NCBI RefSeq assembly: GCF_030730875.1
Contig: NZ_JAVAMA010000006.1
Coordinates: 62,001 to 126,000 of the forward strand
DNA from: Sphingomonas sp. DG1-23
Lineage (GTDB): Bacteria > Pseudomonadota > Alphaproteobacteria > Sphingomonadales > Sphingomonadaceae
Direction of reading: 5' to 3'
Length of the DNA: 64,000 nt
Part shown: piece after piece, positions 34,035 through 44,045 of the stretch
Numbering within the stretch: position 1 is the first letter of the stretch
Layout: every line of letters starts with the position of its first letter
Notes under the pieces: model-generated
Database searches by the model: none
Seen by the model: only the letters and a program-made list of their open reading frames with translations
Told to the model about the DNA's origin: nothing
Program-made: the position numbers and the translations under genes

Positions 34035-36887
34035 TCAGAAGCGGAATCGAGCGCCTAGACCAAAATAGCGGCCCTCATCGCGAATATCGCGTGGATAGTA
34101 ACGATCTTCCGCATATTGCGCATAGTTGTTGAAAGGCTTTGCGAGAATATTTGCGACATCCAAAGTAAAGGTAACTTCCGGGATCGGCGTATAGTTAAAC
34201 GAAAAATCCAGGCGGTTGATATTCTCGGTTCCCTCGCCGAGGTAGACACCCTGCGCGTCGACGAAATTTCCATTCAAGAAGGCTGCGCGGTTGTTAAGGG
34301 ATAGGCGCGAAGATATCTTGCCCTTCTCGAAGAACAGAGCCGCATTGTACGTCCACTTCGACAGGCCCGGGATCTTCACGAACGGCGGTTCGGCGTTGCT
34401 GCCCGTTACGTTGGCAAACAGGTTCGCGGGGTATTGCTGCTCGCCATCGAGGTAGGTCAGGTTCGCCTGCACGCCAAAGCCGCTGAGGATGCCGGGCAGG
34501 AAGTCGAGGAAGGTCTGGCCACCCACCTCGACGCCCTTGATCCTTCCCGCCCCGGCATTCTCGGGGCGGTTGATCTCGATGAGGCCGTACACGGGATCGA
34601 GCGTGCGATTGGTATAGTTCGCGATGAAGCCGTTCAGATCGCGGTAGAATACCGCCGCGCTCAACGAGGCGGTCGGCGAGAAGTAATATTCGACCGAGGC
34701 GTCGTAGTTCGTCGAGGTCAGCGGCTTCAGATCCGGGTTGCCGCCGCTGCCATAGGCATTGGGGCGCCCCTGGAGCCCGGGGGCGAAGCGCGTATCCGGA
34801 ACCACGCCGCCGGGGGGAATAGCGGAGGTGTTCTGGGAGATGGATAGTGCCGGATTGAGCTGCCCGAACTCGGGCTTGGTCCGGGTCTTCGTCACCCCGA
34901 AGCGGATCTGCAGCTTGTCGTCCGGGCGGATGCGGAGGCTGAAGTTCGGAAGCACGTCGACATAGTTCGCCTTCGTCACGCGCGGTTCGCTGGTCGTGAC
35001 GCCGTTGAAGGTGACGTTCGAATTGCCGCTGTATTGGCCGACCGTGTTGACCACCCGGGCGCCAATCAGGCCATCCACGCGGAAACTGCCCAGATCGAAT
35101 TCGTACTTGGTCTGGCCGTAAAATGCATAGGTCTGCTCTTCCGCGAAGAACGCCTGGCGCGGATCCAGCTGAACCGTAGGGGTCGAAAAGCGGGCGAGCG
35201 CATCGCGATAGCCCGCGTCGTTCGGATTTGCTGCGACGATTTGCTGCAGCGCCTCGTACGCAAACTGCCTGAGCGCGGGCGCATTGCCGGCAATGCCCTC
35301 GCGCGAAGGCATGAGCCAGCTGGTGAAGCCCTGGTTGCCGCGGAATGCGTCCTTCGTCAGCTCGAGCGCGCCGGCTGGCGTGTTCGCAAGGGGTATGTTG
35401 AGCGTGTCGGTATAGGCGTAGCGGTTGCCGCGCCGGAGCGAAGCGTCGCGATCGGTCCAGCGTACGCCGAACTGGAATTTCGGGAGGAACGAGATGTCCG
35501 TCTCGAGATCGAGATCGCCCCGCCATTGCCATCCCTTGCCCTGCACGCGGTAGATGCTCTCATAGTAACCGCGCCAGCGATAATTGGCCGGATTTTCGGC
35601 GTCGAAATTCTCGAAATCCCATGACACGCCGTTGTCGACGAAGAAGTCGACTTTGGCCGTCGGCGAGCTGAACAGCGAGGAGTCGAAGCTCCATTCGTCC
35701 GAGCCGTATTCGCTTCGCGTGTAAGCGAGATCGGTCGACAATTTGGCGCGACCGACATTCCACTTGATGCCGCCCGCAGCCTGATAGGTGTTGGTGTAGC
35801 CAGCATTGGTGCTGCGATACGCTTCGGGACGGAAGCCGCCGACCTTGGTCAGGCTCGCTACCTGATCGGGCTTGTCCTCGCGCAGGACGACGTCGGTCAG
35901 CGTCGGATTGCCGTCGATCAACGGCGTGCGCCACCAGTCGTTGGCACCGCGACCGCGATAGCCCTGGTAGAGGAAATCATAATAGATTTCGAGATTGGGC
36001 GAGGGCCTCCACTGGACGCTCGCATTGAGCGCCGGGCGCCAGCGCTTGCCGCTGTCATTGTACACGCCGACCGCCGCGGGGATGCGGAAATCGCGGCCGA
36101 CGGATGCAGGCTGGACCGTCGTTCCGGCGCTGGGGCCGGTGATGAAGCCGTCTCCCCAACGCACCGCATTCCGATACTGGGCCTGACTGTAGGAGGCATT
36201 CACGAGCACGCCGATCTCGCCGATGCCGCTATCGGCGCGGGCGCTGATCAGAATGTTTCCAAGGGGGTCGTACTTGCCGCTCTGGTCATTGTACGTGCCG
36301 CGAATGCCGCCGGCGACGACGAAATTCTCGGTGAAGTCGAAAGGACGGCGTGAGCGAACGTTGATGAGGCCCGCAAGACCGGGCTCGAGCAAGTCCGCCG
36401 TGCCCGATTTGTAGACCTCCAGACCGGCCAACGCGCCCGCAGGGAAATCCTGCAACTGGGAACGCCGAAGCTCGGCCGTGAAGATGTCGCGGCCGTTGAA
36501 CGTGGTTGCGACATCGGGGAGACCCCGCACCAGAACCTGGCTCACCTCGTCGCTGAAGCGATTCACCTGCACCCCGGTGACGCGGGCAAGCGATTCTGCC
36601 GCCGTGTTGTCGGGAAGCTTGCCGATGTCCTGGGCGACGATCGCGTCCAGAATTGCATCGGAGTTACGCTTGATTGCCTGCGCGGTACCGAGGCTGGCGC
36701 GATACCCCGTCACCACGATGTCGCGAGGATCGGTCTCGCCACCGGCTTCGCCGGCCGGAGCCTTTTCCTTTTGCTCCTGTGCGGCAGGGTCATCCTGCGG
36801 CGTCGGCGTGACTGCGGTCTGAGAATAGGCAGGAAGCGCCATCAGCGCGAATGGCGCAACCGAAACGTAAAGCCCGAACCGCTTCAT
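34035..36887 (-). CDS. TonB-dependent outer-membrane receptor (oligosaccharide type)
   Basis: 950 aa from the ATG at 36887, preceded by GGAGAGGGG. Sec signal ends AYSQ, then a Pro/Gln/Glu linker, TonB box RDIVVTGYRAS, plug with AQDIGKLPDNTAAESLARVTG and QVLVRGLPDVATTFNG, and a barrel ending GLGARFRF. The plug and terminal strand closely follow the receptor at 4002-6740, so the two are likely paralogues for related glycans. It is divergent from the Gfo/Idh/MocA gene at 37376, and the shared intergenic region has two GntR-type sites. Confidence 0.93.
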   Translation of the reverse strand: MKRFGLYVSVAPFALMALPAYSQTAVTPTPQDDPAAQEQKEKAPAGEAGGETDPRDIVVTGYRASLGTAQAIKRNSDAILDAIVAQDIGKLPDNTAAESLARVTGVQVNRFSDEVSQVLVRGLPDVATTFNGRDIFTAELRRSQLQDFPAGALAGLEVYKSGTADLLEPGLAGLINVRSRRPFDFTENFVVAGGIRGTYNDQSGKYDPLGNILISARADSGIGEIGVLVNASYSQAQYRNAVRWGDGFITGPSAGTTVQPASVGRDFRIPAAVGVYNDSGKRWRPALNASVQWRPSPNLEIYYDFLYQGYRGRGANDWWRTPLIDGNPTLTDVVLREDKPDQVASLTKVGGFRPEAYRSTNAGYTNTYQAAGGIKWNVGRAKLSTDLAYTRSEYGSDEWSFDSSLFSSPTAKVDFFVDNGVSWDFENFDAENPANYRWRGYYESIYRVQGKGWQWRGDLDLETDISFLPKFQFGVRWTDRDASLRRGNRYAYTDTLNIPLANTPAGALELTKDAFRGNQGFTSWLMPSREGIAGNAPALRQFAYEALQQIVAANPNDAGYRDALARFSTPTVQLDPRQAFFAEEQTYAFYGQTKYEFDLGSFRVDGLIGARVVNTVGQYSGNSNVTFNGVTTSEPRVTKANYVDVLPNFSLRIRPDDKLQIRFGVTKTRTKPEFGQLNPALSISQNTSAIPPGGVVPDTRFAPGLQGRPNAYGSGGNPDLKPLTSTNYDASVEYYFSPTASLSAAVFYRDLNGFIANYTNRTLDPVYGLIEINRPENAGAGRIKGVEVGGQTFLDFLPGILSGFGVQANLTYLDGEQQYPANLFANVTGSNAEPPFVKIPGLSKWTYNAALFFEKGKISSRLSLNNRAAFLNGNFVDAQGVYLGEGTENINRLDFSFNYTPIPEVTFTLDVANILAKPFNNYAQYAEDRYYPRDIRDEGRYFGLGARFRF

Positions 36888-36935
36888 ATGAATTCCCCTC
36901 TCCTGGCCGTGCCCATTCGGCATCTGGTCAATTTA

Positions 36936-36948
36936 TTTGTCTGACAAA
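36936..36948. promoter_or_regulatory. Perfect GntR/FCD-type operator
   Basis: TTTGTC-T-GACAAA, a perfect 6-bp inverted repeat with a one-base centre, 48 bp upstream of the TonB receptor start. This matches the short palindromes bound by FadR/FCD-subfamily GntR proteins, one of which is encoded at 33237. It sits in an AT-rich patch where the receptor promoter is expected. Confidence 0.6.
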
Positions 36949-37020
36949 CATCGCGCGCGTCAAGGGCGTTTCTATAAGCGCCCGCGTCGTGGAGAGCAGT
37001 TCCCCGATTTGGCTGTAAAA

Positions 37021-37031
37021 TTGTCAGGCAA
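37021..37031. promoter_or_regulatory. Second, imperfect GntR/FCD-type operator
   Basis: TTGTC-A-GGCAA differs at one base from the perfect TTGTC-N-GACAA pattern 73 bp upstream. It lies on the side of the divergent Gfo/Idh/MocA gene, suggesting one operator per promoter or looping between the two. Confidence 0.4.
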
Positions 37032-37375
37032 ATGCCTACGGTACTCACATCCCGCCTCATGCGGATTACGCTACGGGCGAGGCGGCACTCGGGGGCTTTT
37101 GTTCTCCATGGAGTTCGGTCGCTGGAGTCGGCTGATAACGGCGATCGGCCGCCGTTCGATCTGGAACGACAGCTACGCGCCCTCTGTTTGGTTCAGGCCA
37201 TCTCACTTTGCCGGTGTAAGGCGGCGGCTGCGAGTTTGAGGCTGCAGGAGCTTTGCCGCTCGAGCTTGCAAAGCTCCATGTCAAACCGACACCATCCCAG
37301 CAGCACGCACTTTCCGCTCTTGCGAAGGGGCATGTTCGCGCTACCAACGTCGGAATAATAGTGGGGGAGACCAGG

Positions 37376-38704
37376 ATGACCGCCAGCTTTGATCGCCGCA
37401 CCCTCCTCGTAGGCGGCCTCGCCGTCTCGTCCGCTGCCCTTGCGCCGCTTGGTCAGGCCTTCGCGCAGGACCGGCGCCGCGTATCCGCCAACGACAAGAT
37501 CCAGGTGGGCCTGATCGGCTGCAAGGGCATGGGCTGGGCGAATCTCAATGCGATGACGAAGGGGGCCGATGTCGCTCCCGTCGCCCTTTGCGACGTGGAC
37601 GCGAAGGTTCTCGCCGCGCGTGGCGCCGAGCTGCAGAAATCCTCCGGACGCACGCCGCGGCTTTACGACGACTATCGCCGCATGCTCGACGACAAGTCGG
37701 TGGACGCGGTCATCATCGCCACGCCCGACCACTGGCACGCGCTCCAGCTCATCGACGCCATGTCGGCGGGCAAGGACGCCTATTGCGAAAAGCCACTGGG
37801 CAATTCCATCGCCGAATGCCGCGCCATGGTCGCCGCCAAGGCGCGCCACAACCGCGTCGTACAGGTCGGTCAATGGCAGCGCAGCAACCAGCACTGGGCG
37901 GACGCCATCGCGCATGTGCATTCCGGCGGCATTGGCCGGGTACGGAAGGTCAAGGCCTGGGCCTATCAGGGCTGGATGAAGAACGTCGCTCCGCAGCCCG
38001 ACCAGGCGCCGCCGCCCGGTGTCGACTACGACCGCTGGCTCGGCCCCGCGCCTCTGCGCCCCTTCAACCCCAACCGCTTCCACTTCAGCTGGCGCTGGTA
38101 TTGGGACTATGCGGGCGGCCTGATGACCGACTGGGGCGTTCATCTGATCGACATCGCCCTGCTGGGCATGAAGGCGCAGGCGCCGAACTCCGTCAGTTCG
38201 CTCGGCGGCGCCTATGGCTATCCGGGCTCGGCGATGGAGACTCCGGACACCCAGACCGCAATCTTCGACTTCGGCAATTATTCGGTGGAATGGGAGCATG
38301 CGGTCGGCATCAGCCGCGGCCCTTTCGGCGGCGGCGACCACGGCGTGGCGTTCGTGGGCGAAACCGGCACCTTGGTGGTCGACCGCGGCAAATGGTGGGT
38401 CTCGCCGGAAGTGAGCGGTGGCGAGGCCATGACCCGGGAAATTCCCGCCACGCCGGCCAAGGACAACGGACTTGATCGGCACACGGCGGACTTCATCGCC
38501 TGTGTTAAGGATCGCTCACGCACGCCCGCTTGCCCGATTGAATCGGCGGCAAACACCGCCATCGTCTGTCAGATGGGCAATGTTGCCTGGCGCACGGGCC
38601 GCAAGGTGCACTGGGACGCCGCGGCCGGCCAGTTCAAGGACGACGCCGAAGCCAACGCCCTGATCACGCCCCGCTACCGTTCACCTTACCGCCTGCCGGC
38701 GTAA
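37376..38704 (+). CDS. Gfo/Idh/MocA-family oxidoreductase, Tat-exported
   Basis: 442 aa from the ATG at 37376 with GGGGGAGA upstream; the frame stays open further up without a site. Twin-arginine signal (DRRTLLVGG) ending AFAQ. Cofactor motif VGLIGCKGMGWANL (~44-57), catalytic EKP (YCEKPLGNS), and a second domain with YAGGLMTDWGVHLIDIALLGM. It is a relative of the protein at 6962, with standard EKP in place of QKP. It is divergent from the receptor at 34035 and likely controlled by the GntR protein at 33237. No DUF1080 gene follows here; the one at 8365 could act on its product. Confidence 0.9.
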   Translation: MTASFDRRTLLVGGLAVSSAALAPLGQAFAQDRRRVSANDKIQVGLIGCKGMGWANLNAMTKGADVAPVALCDVDAKVLAARGAELQKSSGRTPRLYDDYRRMLDDKSVDAVIIATPDHWHALQLIDAMSAGKDAYCEKPLGNSIAECRAMVAAKARHNRVVQVGQWQRSNQHWADAIAHVHSGGIGRVRKVKAWAYQGWMKNVAPQPDQAPPPGVDYDRWLGPAPLRPFNPNRFHFSWRWYWDYAGGLMTDWGVHLIDIALLGMKAQAPNSVSSLGGAYGYPGSAMETPDTQTAIFDFGNYSVEWEHAVGISRGPFGGGDHGVAFVGETGTLVVDRGKWWVSPEVSGGEAMTREIPATPAKDNGLDRHTADFIACVKDRSRTPACPIESAANTAIVCQMGNVAWRTGRKVHWDAAAGQFKDDAEANALITPRYRSPYRLPA

Positions 38705-39048
38705 GCGGCGCCACGGTCGGGCACGGGTATGACGCGGTCGGAGCCGTCGGCTCCTGGGTGCGGCCAAACGAGTTGTAATCGACGGCTCGGATCAACTGCT
38801 CACAGCCGCGCACCGTTGGACTACCCTCTGTTCACGTCGATCGCGCGCCGATGGAGCTGGAAGCCGGAGCTTGATCACCCGGACCGTCCGCTATGTCGCT
38901 GTCGCTGACCGGGCAAATTGTAGGAGATAGGCGATTCAGCGAAGGCTATCTGCATTACGAACATTCTGGATTTGCAAGTATCACGTCCGGCCGAATAGCC
39001 CCGCGCTGGAGCGCACGAAGCCGATGCGGTTGGATAGCGGATCCTCAA
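38705..39048. other. Intergenic stretch between convergent genes
   Basis: 344 bp with no supported gene. Early in it a short inverted repeat (GGAGCC-GTC-GGCTCC, ~38739-38753) could help end transcription of the oxidoreductase; nothing else is recognised. Confidence 0.35.
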
Positions 39049-40455
39049 TCAATCGAGCTCGAGCGCGTCCCGAATAATGTAATGAAGATCGGTCTGGTCC
39101 AGCAGACCGGAGACATTGACCGCGCGCGGACCATAAGCGGCGATGCGCAGCTGGGTGCCGGTGTGGCCCTGCGAGCCTTCCTCGGCGGTGCCGTAATTGA
39201 CCGTCATCACGCCGCCCTCGCGCGTGTTGAGCGCCGCCGTGAGGCCCGGTGCGCGCGTGCCGTTGCCGACGATCTGGCTGGTATGCGCATGATCAGCGGT
39301 GACGATGACCAGCGTATGCCGGTCCGCCCTCGCAAATTCGAGCGCAACCTGGACGGCCTCGTCGAGGTCGACAGTCTCGCCGATCTGACCGCACGGATTG
39401 GCGGCATGATCCTCCTTGTCGATCGATGCGCCCTCGACCTGGAGGAAGAAGCCCTTGGGCTTGCTCCTGAGCAGGGCGATCGCCTTGCGGGTCATCGCCG
39501 CGAGCGACGGCGTGGCGGCATTGCGCTCGACATTGGGCTGGCAGGTGATCGCGGGCTGGTCGATATTGCCGTGGAAGCTCGCCCGCGGGCCGACCCAGCG
39601 GACGGGCATGTTGCCCTCGGCGAACAGGCCGATCAGCGGCTGGCGATCGTCGGCGCGCATCACGGCAGCGAGGTCGGCGGCGTTGCGGACGATGCGATAG
39701 CCGCGTGCCTGCGCCTGGTCGAAGAGCGTGCGCCCCTTCCACTTGCCCGCTTTGGCTGACTCCGCGAAGCTCGCGGCGCCGCCGCCAAGGACGAGATCGG
39801 CGCGCGTATCGAGCAACTGCTCGGTGATCGAGCCGGCGCCGCCATTCTCCAGCGCGTTCTGCGGACAGCTCTGGCTGGTCACCGTCGGTCCGAAGCATTT
39901 GCGCTGAACGACATGGGCTAGCTGCGCCCCGGGGGTCGCGTCCTGGATCTCCGAGGTTGAGACGTCGCCGGTGGCCAGCCCTGCCGCCTTGGCGCGTTCG
40001 ATCAGCGTCCGATGCGGTTTGCCCTCGATATCGACGCCGATCGCACCGTTATAGCTCTTCACACCCGACGACCATGCGGTGGCCGATGCCGCGCTGTCGG
40101 TCACATAGTTCGGTTTGCCGGTCTCACGGTCGAGCGAATAATGGGTGTATTGGCCGGTGAAGGGCAGGGCGTCTATGCCCTTGAAATAGCCTCCGGCACC
40201 CTCGGCATAGTTGCGCGCGAGGGTGATTTCCGAATCCCCCATGCCGTCGCCGATCAACAGGATGACGTTGCGGACCTTACCCTTGGCGCTCAGCTTCCGA
40301 TACGTCTCGCGCATGTCGCCCGGGAGCCGCCGCGCGCCGCCGGGCTGACGCACATCGCCGCGCGCCCCGCGCGACAGATCGGGTGCGGCGTGCTGCGCCA
40401 GGACAGGCTGGCTGGCGAGGGCGAGCAGAGCGACGATTGCAATGCGAGAGATCAA
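39049..40455 (-). CDS. phoA: PhoA-type alkaline phosphatase
   Basis: 468 aa with a TTG start at 40455, the only start ahead of the signal peptide (ends VLAQ). All alkaline-phosphatase active-site pieces are visible: first metal Asp in [11 protein letters not shown] (D70), nucleophile Ser in [13 protein letters not shown] (S121), the [13 protein letters not shown] metal-ligand block, TADHAHTS, and the final His in GSQGHTG. It hydrolyses phosphomonoesters in the periplasm using zinc and magnesium. It begins 24 bp after the stop of the TonB receptor on the same strand, so both are likely one transcript: the receptor imports a phosphorylated compound and this enzyme strips the phosphate. No convincing Pho box was found. 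Confidence 0.9.
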   Translation of the reverse strand: MISRIAIVALLALASQPVLAQHAAPDLSRGARGDVRQPGGARRLPGDMRETYRKLSAKGKVRNVILLIGDGMGDSEITLARNYAEGAGGYFKGIDALPFTGQYTHYSLDRETGKPNYVTDSAASATAWSSGVKSYNGAIGVDIEGKPHRTLIERAKAAGLATGDVSTSEIQDATPGAQLAHVVQRKCFGPTVTSQSCPQNALENGGAGSITEQLLDTRADLVLGGGAASFAESAKAGKWKGRTLFDQAQARGYRIVRNAADLAAVMRADDRQPLIGLFAEGNMPVRWVGPRASFHGNIDQPAITCQPNVERNAATPSLAAMTRKAIALLRSKPKGFFLQVEGASIDKEDHAANPCGQIGETVDLDEAVQVALEFARADRHTLVIVTADHAHTSQIVGNGTRAPGLTAALNTREGGVMTVNYGTAEEGSQGHTGTQLRIAAYGPRAVNVSGLLDQTDLHYIIRDALELD

Positions 40456-40479
40456 GGGGCGATGCTTTCGTAAGAGGTT

Positions 40480-43290
40480 TTACTCGTGCCGGGCCGCGTC
40501 GCCGGACTGCGACGCGGGCCTGCGACGGTTCAGAACTGCGCACGGACTCCGAAGCTGATCCGGCTTCCGGAGAATTCGTAAGGTCGTCGGAAAGGACGGA
40601 TCCATGGTGTAGCCCGTGGTCCTCTCGTTCCCGATATTGATGCCCTGCAGCTCGATCCGGAAGTTCGGCGTCAGCTGATAGCTCGCCGCGATGTCGAACT
40701 GGCCATAGGCGTCGCGATATACCGGATACATGTTGCGCTCGATTCTCTCCACATAGGCGCCCTTGCGATTGTACGACACGCGCAGCGAGAGCGGGCCCTT
40801 GTCGTAGAAAATGGTGGCGTTGTAGGTGTTGTCGGCCAGCCCGATCGGCGAGGTCGCGACGTCGAGGTCGGATTCGCCCGTCAGCGAGCTGTCGAGGAAG
40901 GTGACGTTGGCGTTGACGCCGAAGCCATCGGCCCAGTCGGCGAACATCCCGAACGGCACCACCGCGTTGAGCTCGATGCCGCTCACATCGTACGAACCCT
41001 CGGCGTTGACCGGTTGGTAGACGTCGAAGTCATAGACGCCGTCGATCGTGCCGTTGGCGTTGTACTTGGTGACGTCGGGGACGACGCCCGTCAGTTCGTT
41101 CTGCACCACGCCCTTGATCTTCTTCCAGAAATACGACGCCGCCAGGATGCCGCCGCGGCCGAGATATTTCTCGACGCCGACTTCCCACTGGTCGGCATAA
41201 GTGGGCTCGAGATTGGGGTTGCCGTCGGTGAAGCGGAAGTCGTTCCAGCTCGCCGTGCGCTTGTAGGCGAGATCGGTCAGCGCCGGACGGATCAGCGTCT
41301 GCGACGCGGCGGCGCGCAGATACAGGCTCTCGGTCAATTCGGCATGTGCGTTGAACGACGGCAGGAACTTCTCGTACCGGCCCTCGCTCGATACCGGCGC
41401 ATCGGTGAGGCCGGTCGAACCATCCGGATTCTGCACCTGATGGAAGCCCTCCGAACGGACCGTCGTGCGAACATAGCGGCCACCCAGGTTGACGAAGAGC
41501 GGCACGGAAACGTCGAACTCGAAATCGATCATGCCGTAGCCGGCGAGCGTCTCTTCCTCGACCTTGTAATATTGGCCGTCGTTGAAGGGCGTCTCGAAGC
41601 CGTCGGGACGAAAGAAGGCGCGGGCATATTCGTTGGAGATCTGCGCCCAGTTGAGGTCCCGCGCCTGATAGGCCTTGCCGCCGACGATGTCGGTCACGTT
41701 CTCGAGCGGGCTGTCGGCGAGCGTACGCCGGTTGACATAGGCGGTGCTGCCGCGCGTCGGGCCCTGGATCTTCTCCTCGCCATATTCGCGCGCGTTGGTC
41801 TTGCTGGTGTAGCGCCCGCCGAAGTTGAGCCGTTTCAGCACGGACGAATCGAACTGGTAGCTGACATCGAGTTGCGCGGCGTATTTGTCGTCTTTGATCC
41901 GCTCGCGCGTCGTCTCATAGGCCTCGAACAGATAGGATGCCGGCGCGTTGTACATGTCGATCGTGCGCGGATTGGCGCTGGGGATCGTCTCGCCGCCATT
42001 CTCGGTATAGCGGGTGCGCGACGGCGCATAGGCCACGTGCTTCAGGTTGGAGAAGTCCAGCGTCTTCCTCGCGCCCGAATAGCCGCCGAGCGCGTTGATC
42101 TTCCAGTTGCCGGTCTCCCAGTTCACCTCGCTGCCGAATTGGCGATAGTCCGTCTCGTTTAGATATTCCTTGCTCAGGAATTCATGCTGGGTGTTGGTGT
42201 AGGAGACGTCGCGCAGCACGATGATGCCGTTGTCCGCCAGCGTCGTTGCGTCATATTCGTGGATCGTTTCGAGCGTCGAATTGCTCGACGCCGCATAGCC
42301 GGCTGCGTCATATTCGTCCTCGACCGTGTCGTAGGAGCCGACGAATGCGTCGAACGCGAGGCTGAAGCTGTCGCTGGGCTTGTATTGAATCGAGCCCGAG
42401 AGGCCGAGCCGATCCTGATCGTTCTGATAGACGCGGTCGCCGACCTTATCGAGGAAGACGATCCTGTTCTTGTCGGCGTCGGTGAAGGTGACGCCCGCGT
42501 CGCGTTGCAGCACTGCGATGGCCTGATTCCGGTTGGCGCCGGCCCGGTCGGTCCAGCGCGCGATCGGGCGGAAGTTGATCCCCGAGTTCGAATCGGTGCG
42601 GTTCGTGCGTTGCTGCCTGGCGATCGAGACCAGCACGCCGAAATTGCCGAAGGTGTTGCTGGCGAGGAAGGAGAAGTTCGGATCGATCTTCTCCGAGATC
42701 GAATTGTACGCGCCTTCCGCGCTGCCGACGAGGCGAAAGCCGGAATTGTCGAAAGGGCGCGCGGTGCGGATCGAGACCGAGCCGGCGATGCCGCCTTCCT
42801 CGTCCGCCGCGGTCGGCGACTTCTGCACGGTGACCGACTGGATCAACTCGGAGGCGAAGATGTCGAACTCGACGTCGCGGCCGCCCGAGCCGGACGCGGT
42901 CGCCAGCTTGTTGATCGAGACAAAGGTAAACTCGCTCGGCAGGCCACGGACATTGACCCGCGTGCCCAGACCCTTTTCGCGCTCGATCGTCACGCCGGGG
43001 ACGCGCTGGAGCGCTTCGGAGAGGTTCTGTTCGGGGAAGTCCGCGATGTCGGTGGCGACGATCGAGTCCGAGAAGCCGATCGTGTCGCGTTTGATGTCGA
43101 TCGCTTCCTGGAGGCTGCGGCTGTAGCCGGTGACGACGATGTCCGCCCCTGCGTCCGCATCCGCGTCTGCCCCATCTGTCGATGATGTCGGCGCGGTCTG
43201 GGCGGCGACCGGGCCGGCGACGAGTGCGATGAGGGCGGCTCCGAGGAAAAGCGGTGTCGTGCGATCGAAATACTGGAACTTCCGGTTCAT
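40480..43290 (-). CDS. TonB-dependent outer-membrane receptor with an apparent C-terminal frameshift
   Basis: About 936 aa as read from the ATG at 43290 (AGGGAGAATT upstream). Sec signal ends VAAQ; TonB box ADIVVTGYSRS; plug with TDIADFPEQNLSEALQRVPG and VNVRGLPSEFTFVSIN; long barrel. The last ~28 residues (after DPSFPTTLRI) are Arg/Pro-rich and do not end in an aromatic residue. A shift of one base near 40584 restores PYEFSGSRISFGVRAQF with a stop at 40530-40532, a textbook final beta-strand ending in Phe. So either one base is wrong or mutated here, or the receptor is inactivated. PhoA follows at once. Confidence 0.88.
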   Translation of the reverse strand: MNRKFQYFDRTTPLFLGAALIALVAGPVAAQTAPTSSTDGADADADAGADIVVTGYSRSLQEAIDIKRDTIGFSDSIVATDIADFPEQNLSEALQRVPGVTIEREKGLGTRVNVRGLPSEFTFVSINKLATASGSGGRDVEFDIFASELIQSVTVQKSPTAADEEGGIAGSVSIRTARPFDNSGFRLVGSAEGAYNSISEKIDPNFSFLASNTFGNFGVLVSIARQQRTNRTDSNSGINFRPIARWTDRAGANRNQAIAVLQRDAGVTFTDADKNRIVFLDKVGDRVYQNDQDRLGLSGSIQYKPSDSFSLAFDAFVGSYDTVEDEYDAAGYAASSNSTLETIHEYDATTLADNGIIVLRDVSYTNTQHEFLSKEYLNETDYRQFGSEVNWETGNWKINALGGYSGARKTLDFSNLKHVAYAPSRTRYTENGGETIPSANPRTIDMYNAPASYLFEAYETTRERIKDDKYAAQLDVSYQFDSSVLKRLNFGGRYTSKTNAREYGEEKIQGPTRGSTAYVNRRTLADSPLENVTDIVGGKAYQARDLNWAQISNEYARAFFRPDGFETPFNDGQYYKVEEETLAGYGMIDFEFDVSVPLFVNLGGRYVRTTVRSEGFHQVQNPDGSTGLTDAPVSSEGRYEKFLPSFNAHAELTESLYLRAAASQTLIRPALTDLAYKRTASWNDFRFTDGNPNLEPTYADQWEVGVEKYLGRGGILAASYFWKKIKGVVQNELTGVVPDVTKYNANGTIDGVYDFDVYQPVNAEGSYDVSGIELNAVVPFGMFADWADGFGVNANVTFLDSSLTGESDLDVATSPIGLADNTYNATIFYDKGPLSLRVSYNRKGAYVERIERNMYPVYRDAYGQFDIAASYQLTPNFRIELQGINIGNERTTGYTMDPSFPTTLRILRKPDQLRSPCAVLNRRRPASQSGDAARHE

Positions 43291-44045
43291 TTCGAATTCT
43301 CCCTGTGTTCTGTCTGCGTGGCGGCGCGCCGGCCCGAGCCCCCCCGGGACGAGCAAATTTGTCCCCGTGGCGCGGGGCCGCCAAAGGGTGGCGTCTGTCA
43401 TGGAATTCCGTTGTCGCGAGCGGGGCGCTCGCCCATCGACCTTAATGTGCCTCGGCTACCGGCGAACGCGTCCCTGCCGTACCTGGCGGCATCGCCGCGT
43501 CAGGATGACGCTAGCGAAATCTCGTTCGCGCCAACCGGTGCGTTGTATCGGCAAATATCGGCGACTAGCCGTGATCCAAACCATTGCGCCCCCCATCGGC
43601 GTTATTCGCCTCGGGGAGTCCGGTGGGGAAGAGTTGTGACGCGCCTGTTACGAGGCCCGGGATTATCTTGGTTTTTCCGCCGTGCGCCGAAACCAGGGGA
43701 CGAAGCAGCGCTGGTCGCGAGCCGGCATTTACGCATTCCGCCCTTGGCGCCGTTCGCGGATTTGCTTATGAAAACGGAGGCTCCGCCGCAGATTGGCTGT
43801 CGCGAGCAATCCAACCGTGAGAAAACAGGTCATTTGCAGCCAGTCTCTGGGCTGCTCTCGGAGAAAACTGCTTTCAGCTTCGTTGCGGTGGGTCGATCGC
43901 GGCAGATGGAGATGGCAAAGCTGTAAGCGGCAGCCGCAGCTACCTCATCGCCGCCGAATGCCGACATAGGGCTGGTGCAGGCGAACTGTCCCAGGTCCGC
44001 CCGGCCACCTTCAGGCAGTCGATCCGGCTCGTCTCGTCCACGTGC
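43291..44045. other. Long non-coding stretch upstream of the PhoA-linked receptor
   Basis: About 755 bp. It must contain the receptor promoter at its left end. Frames up to ~200 codons exist on the plus strand but are Arg/Pro/Ser-rich and match nothing. Possibly the eroded edge of the accessory stretch to the right. Confidence 0.35.

Noticed and set aside
43393..43416. Possible Pho box upstream of the receptor-phoA pair
   Set aside because: Two TGTC elements are present, but their spacing (16 rather than 11 bases) and orientation (away from the genes) do not fit.
43318..43926. A 202-codon plus-strand frame before the accessory stretch
   Set aside because: No ribosome site, erratic composition, no motif; judged non-coding.
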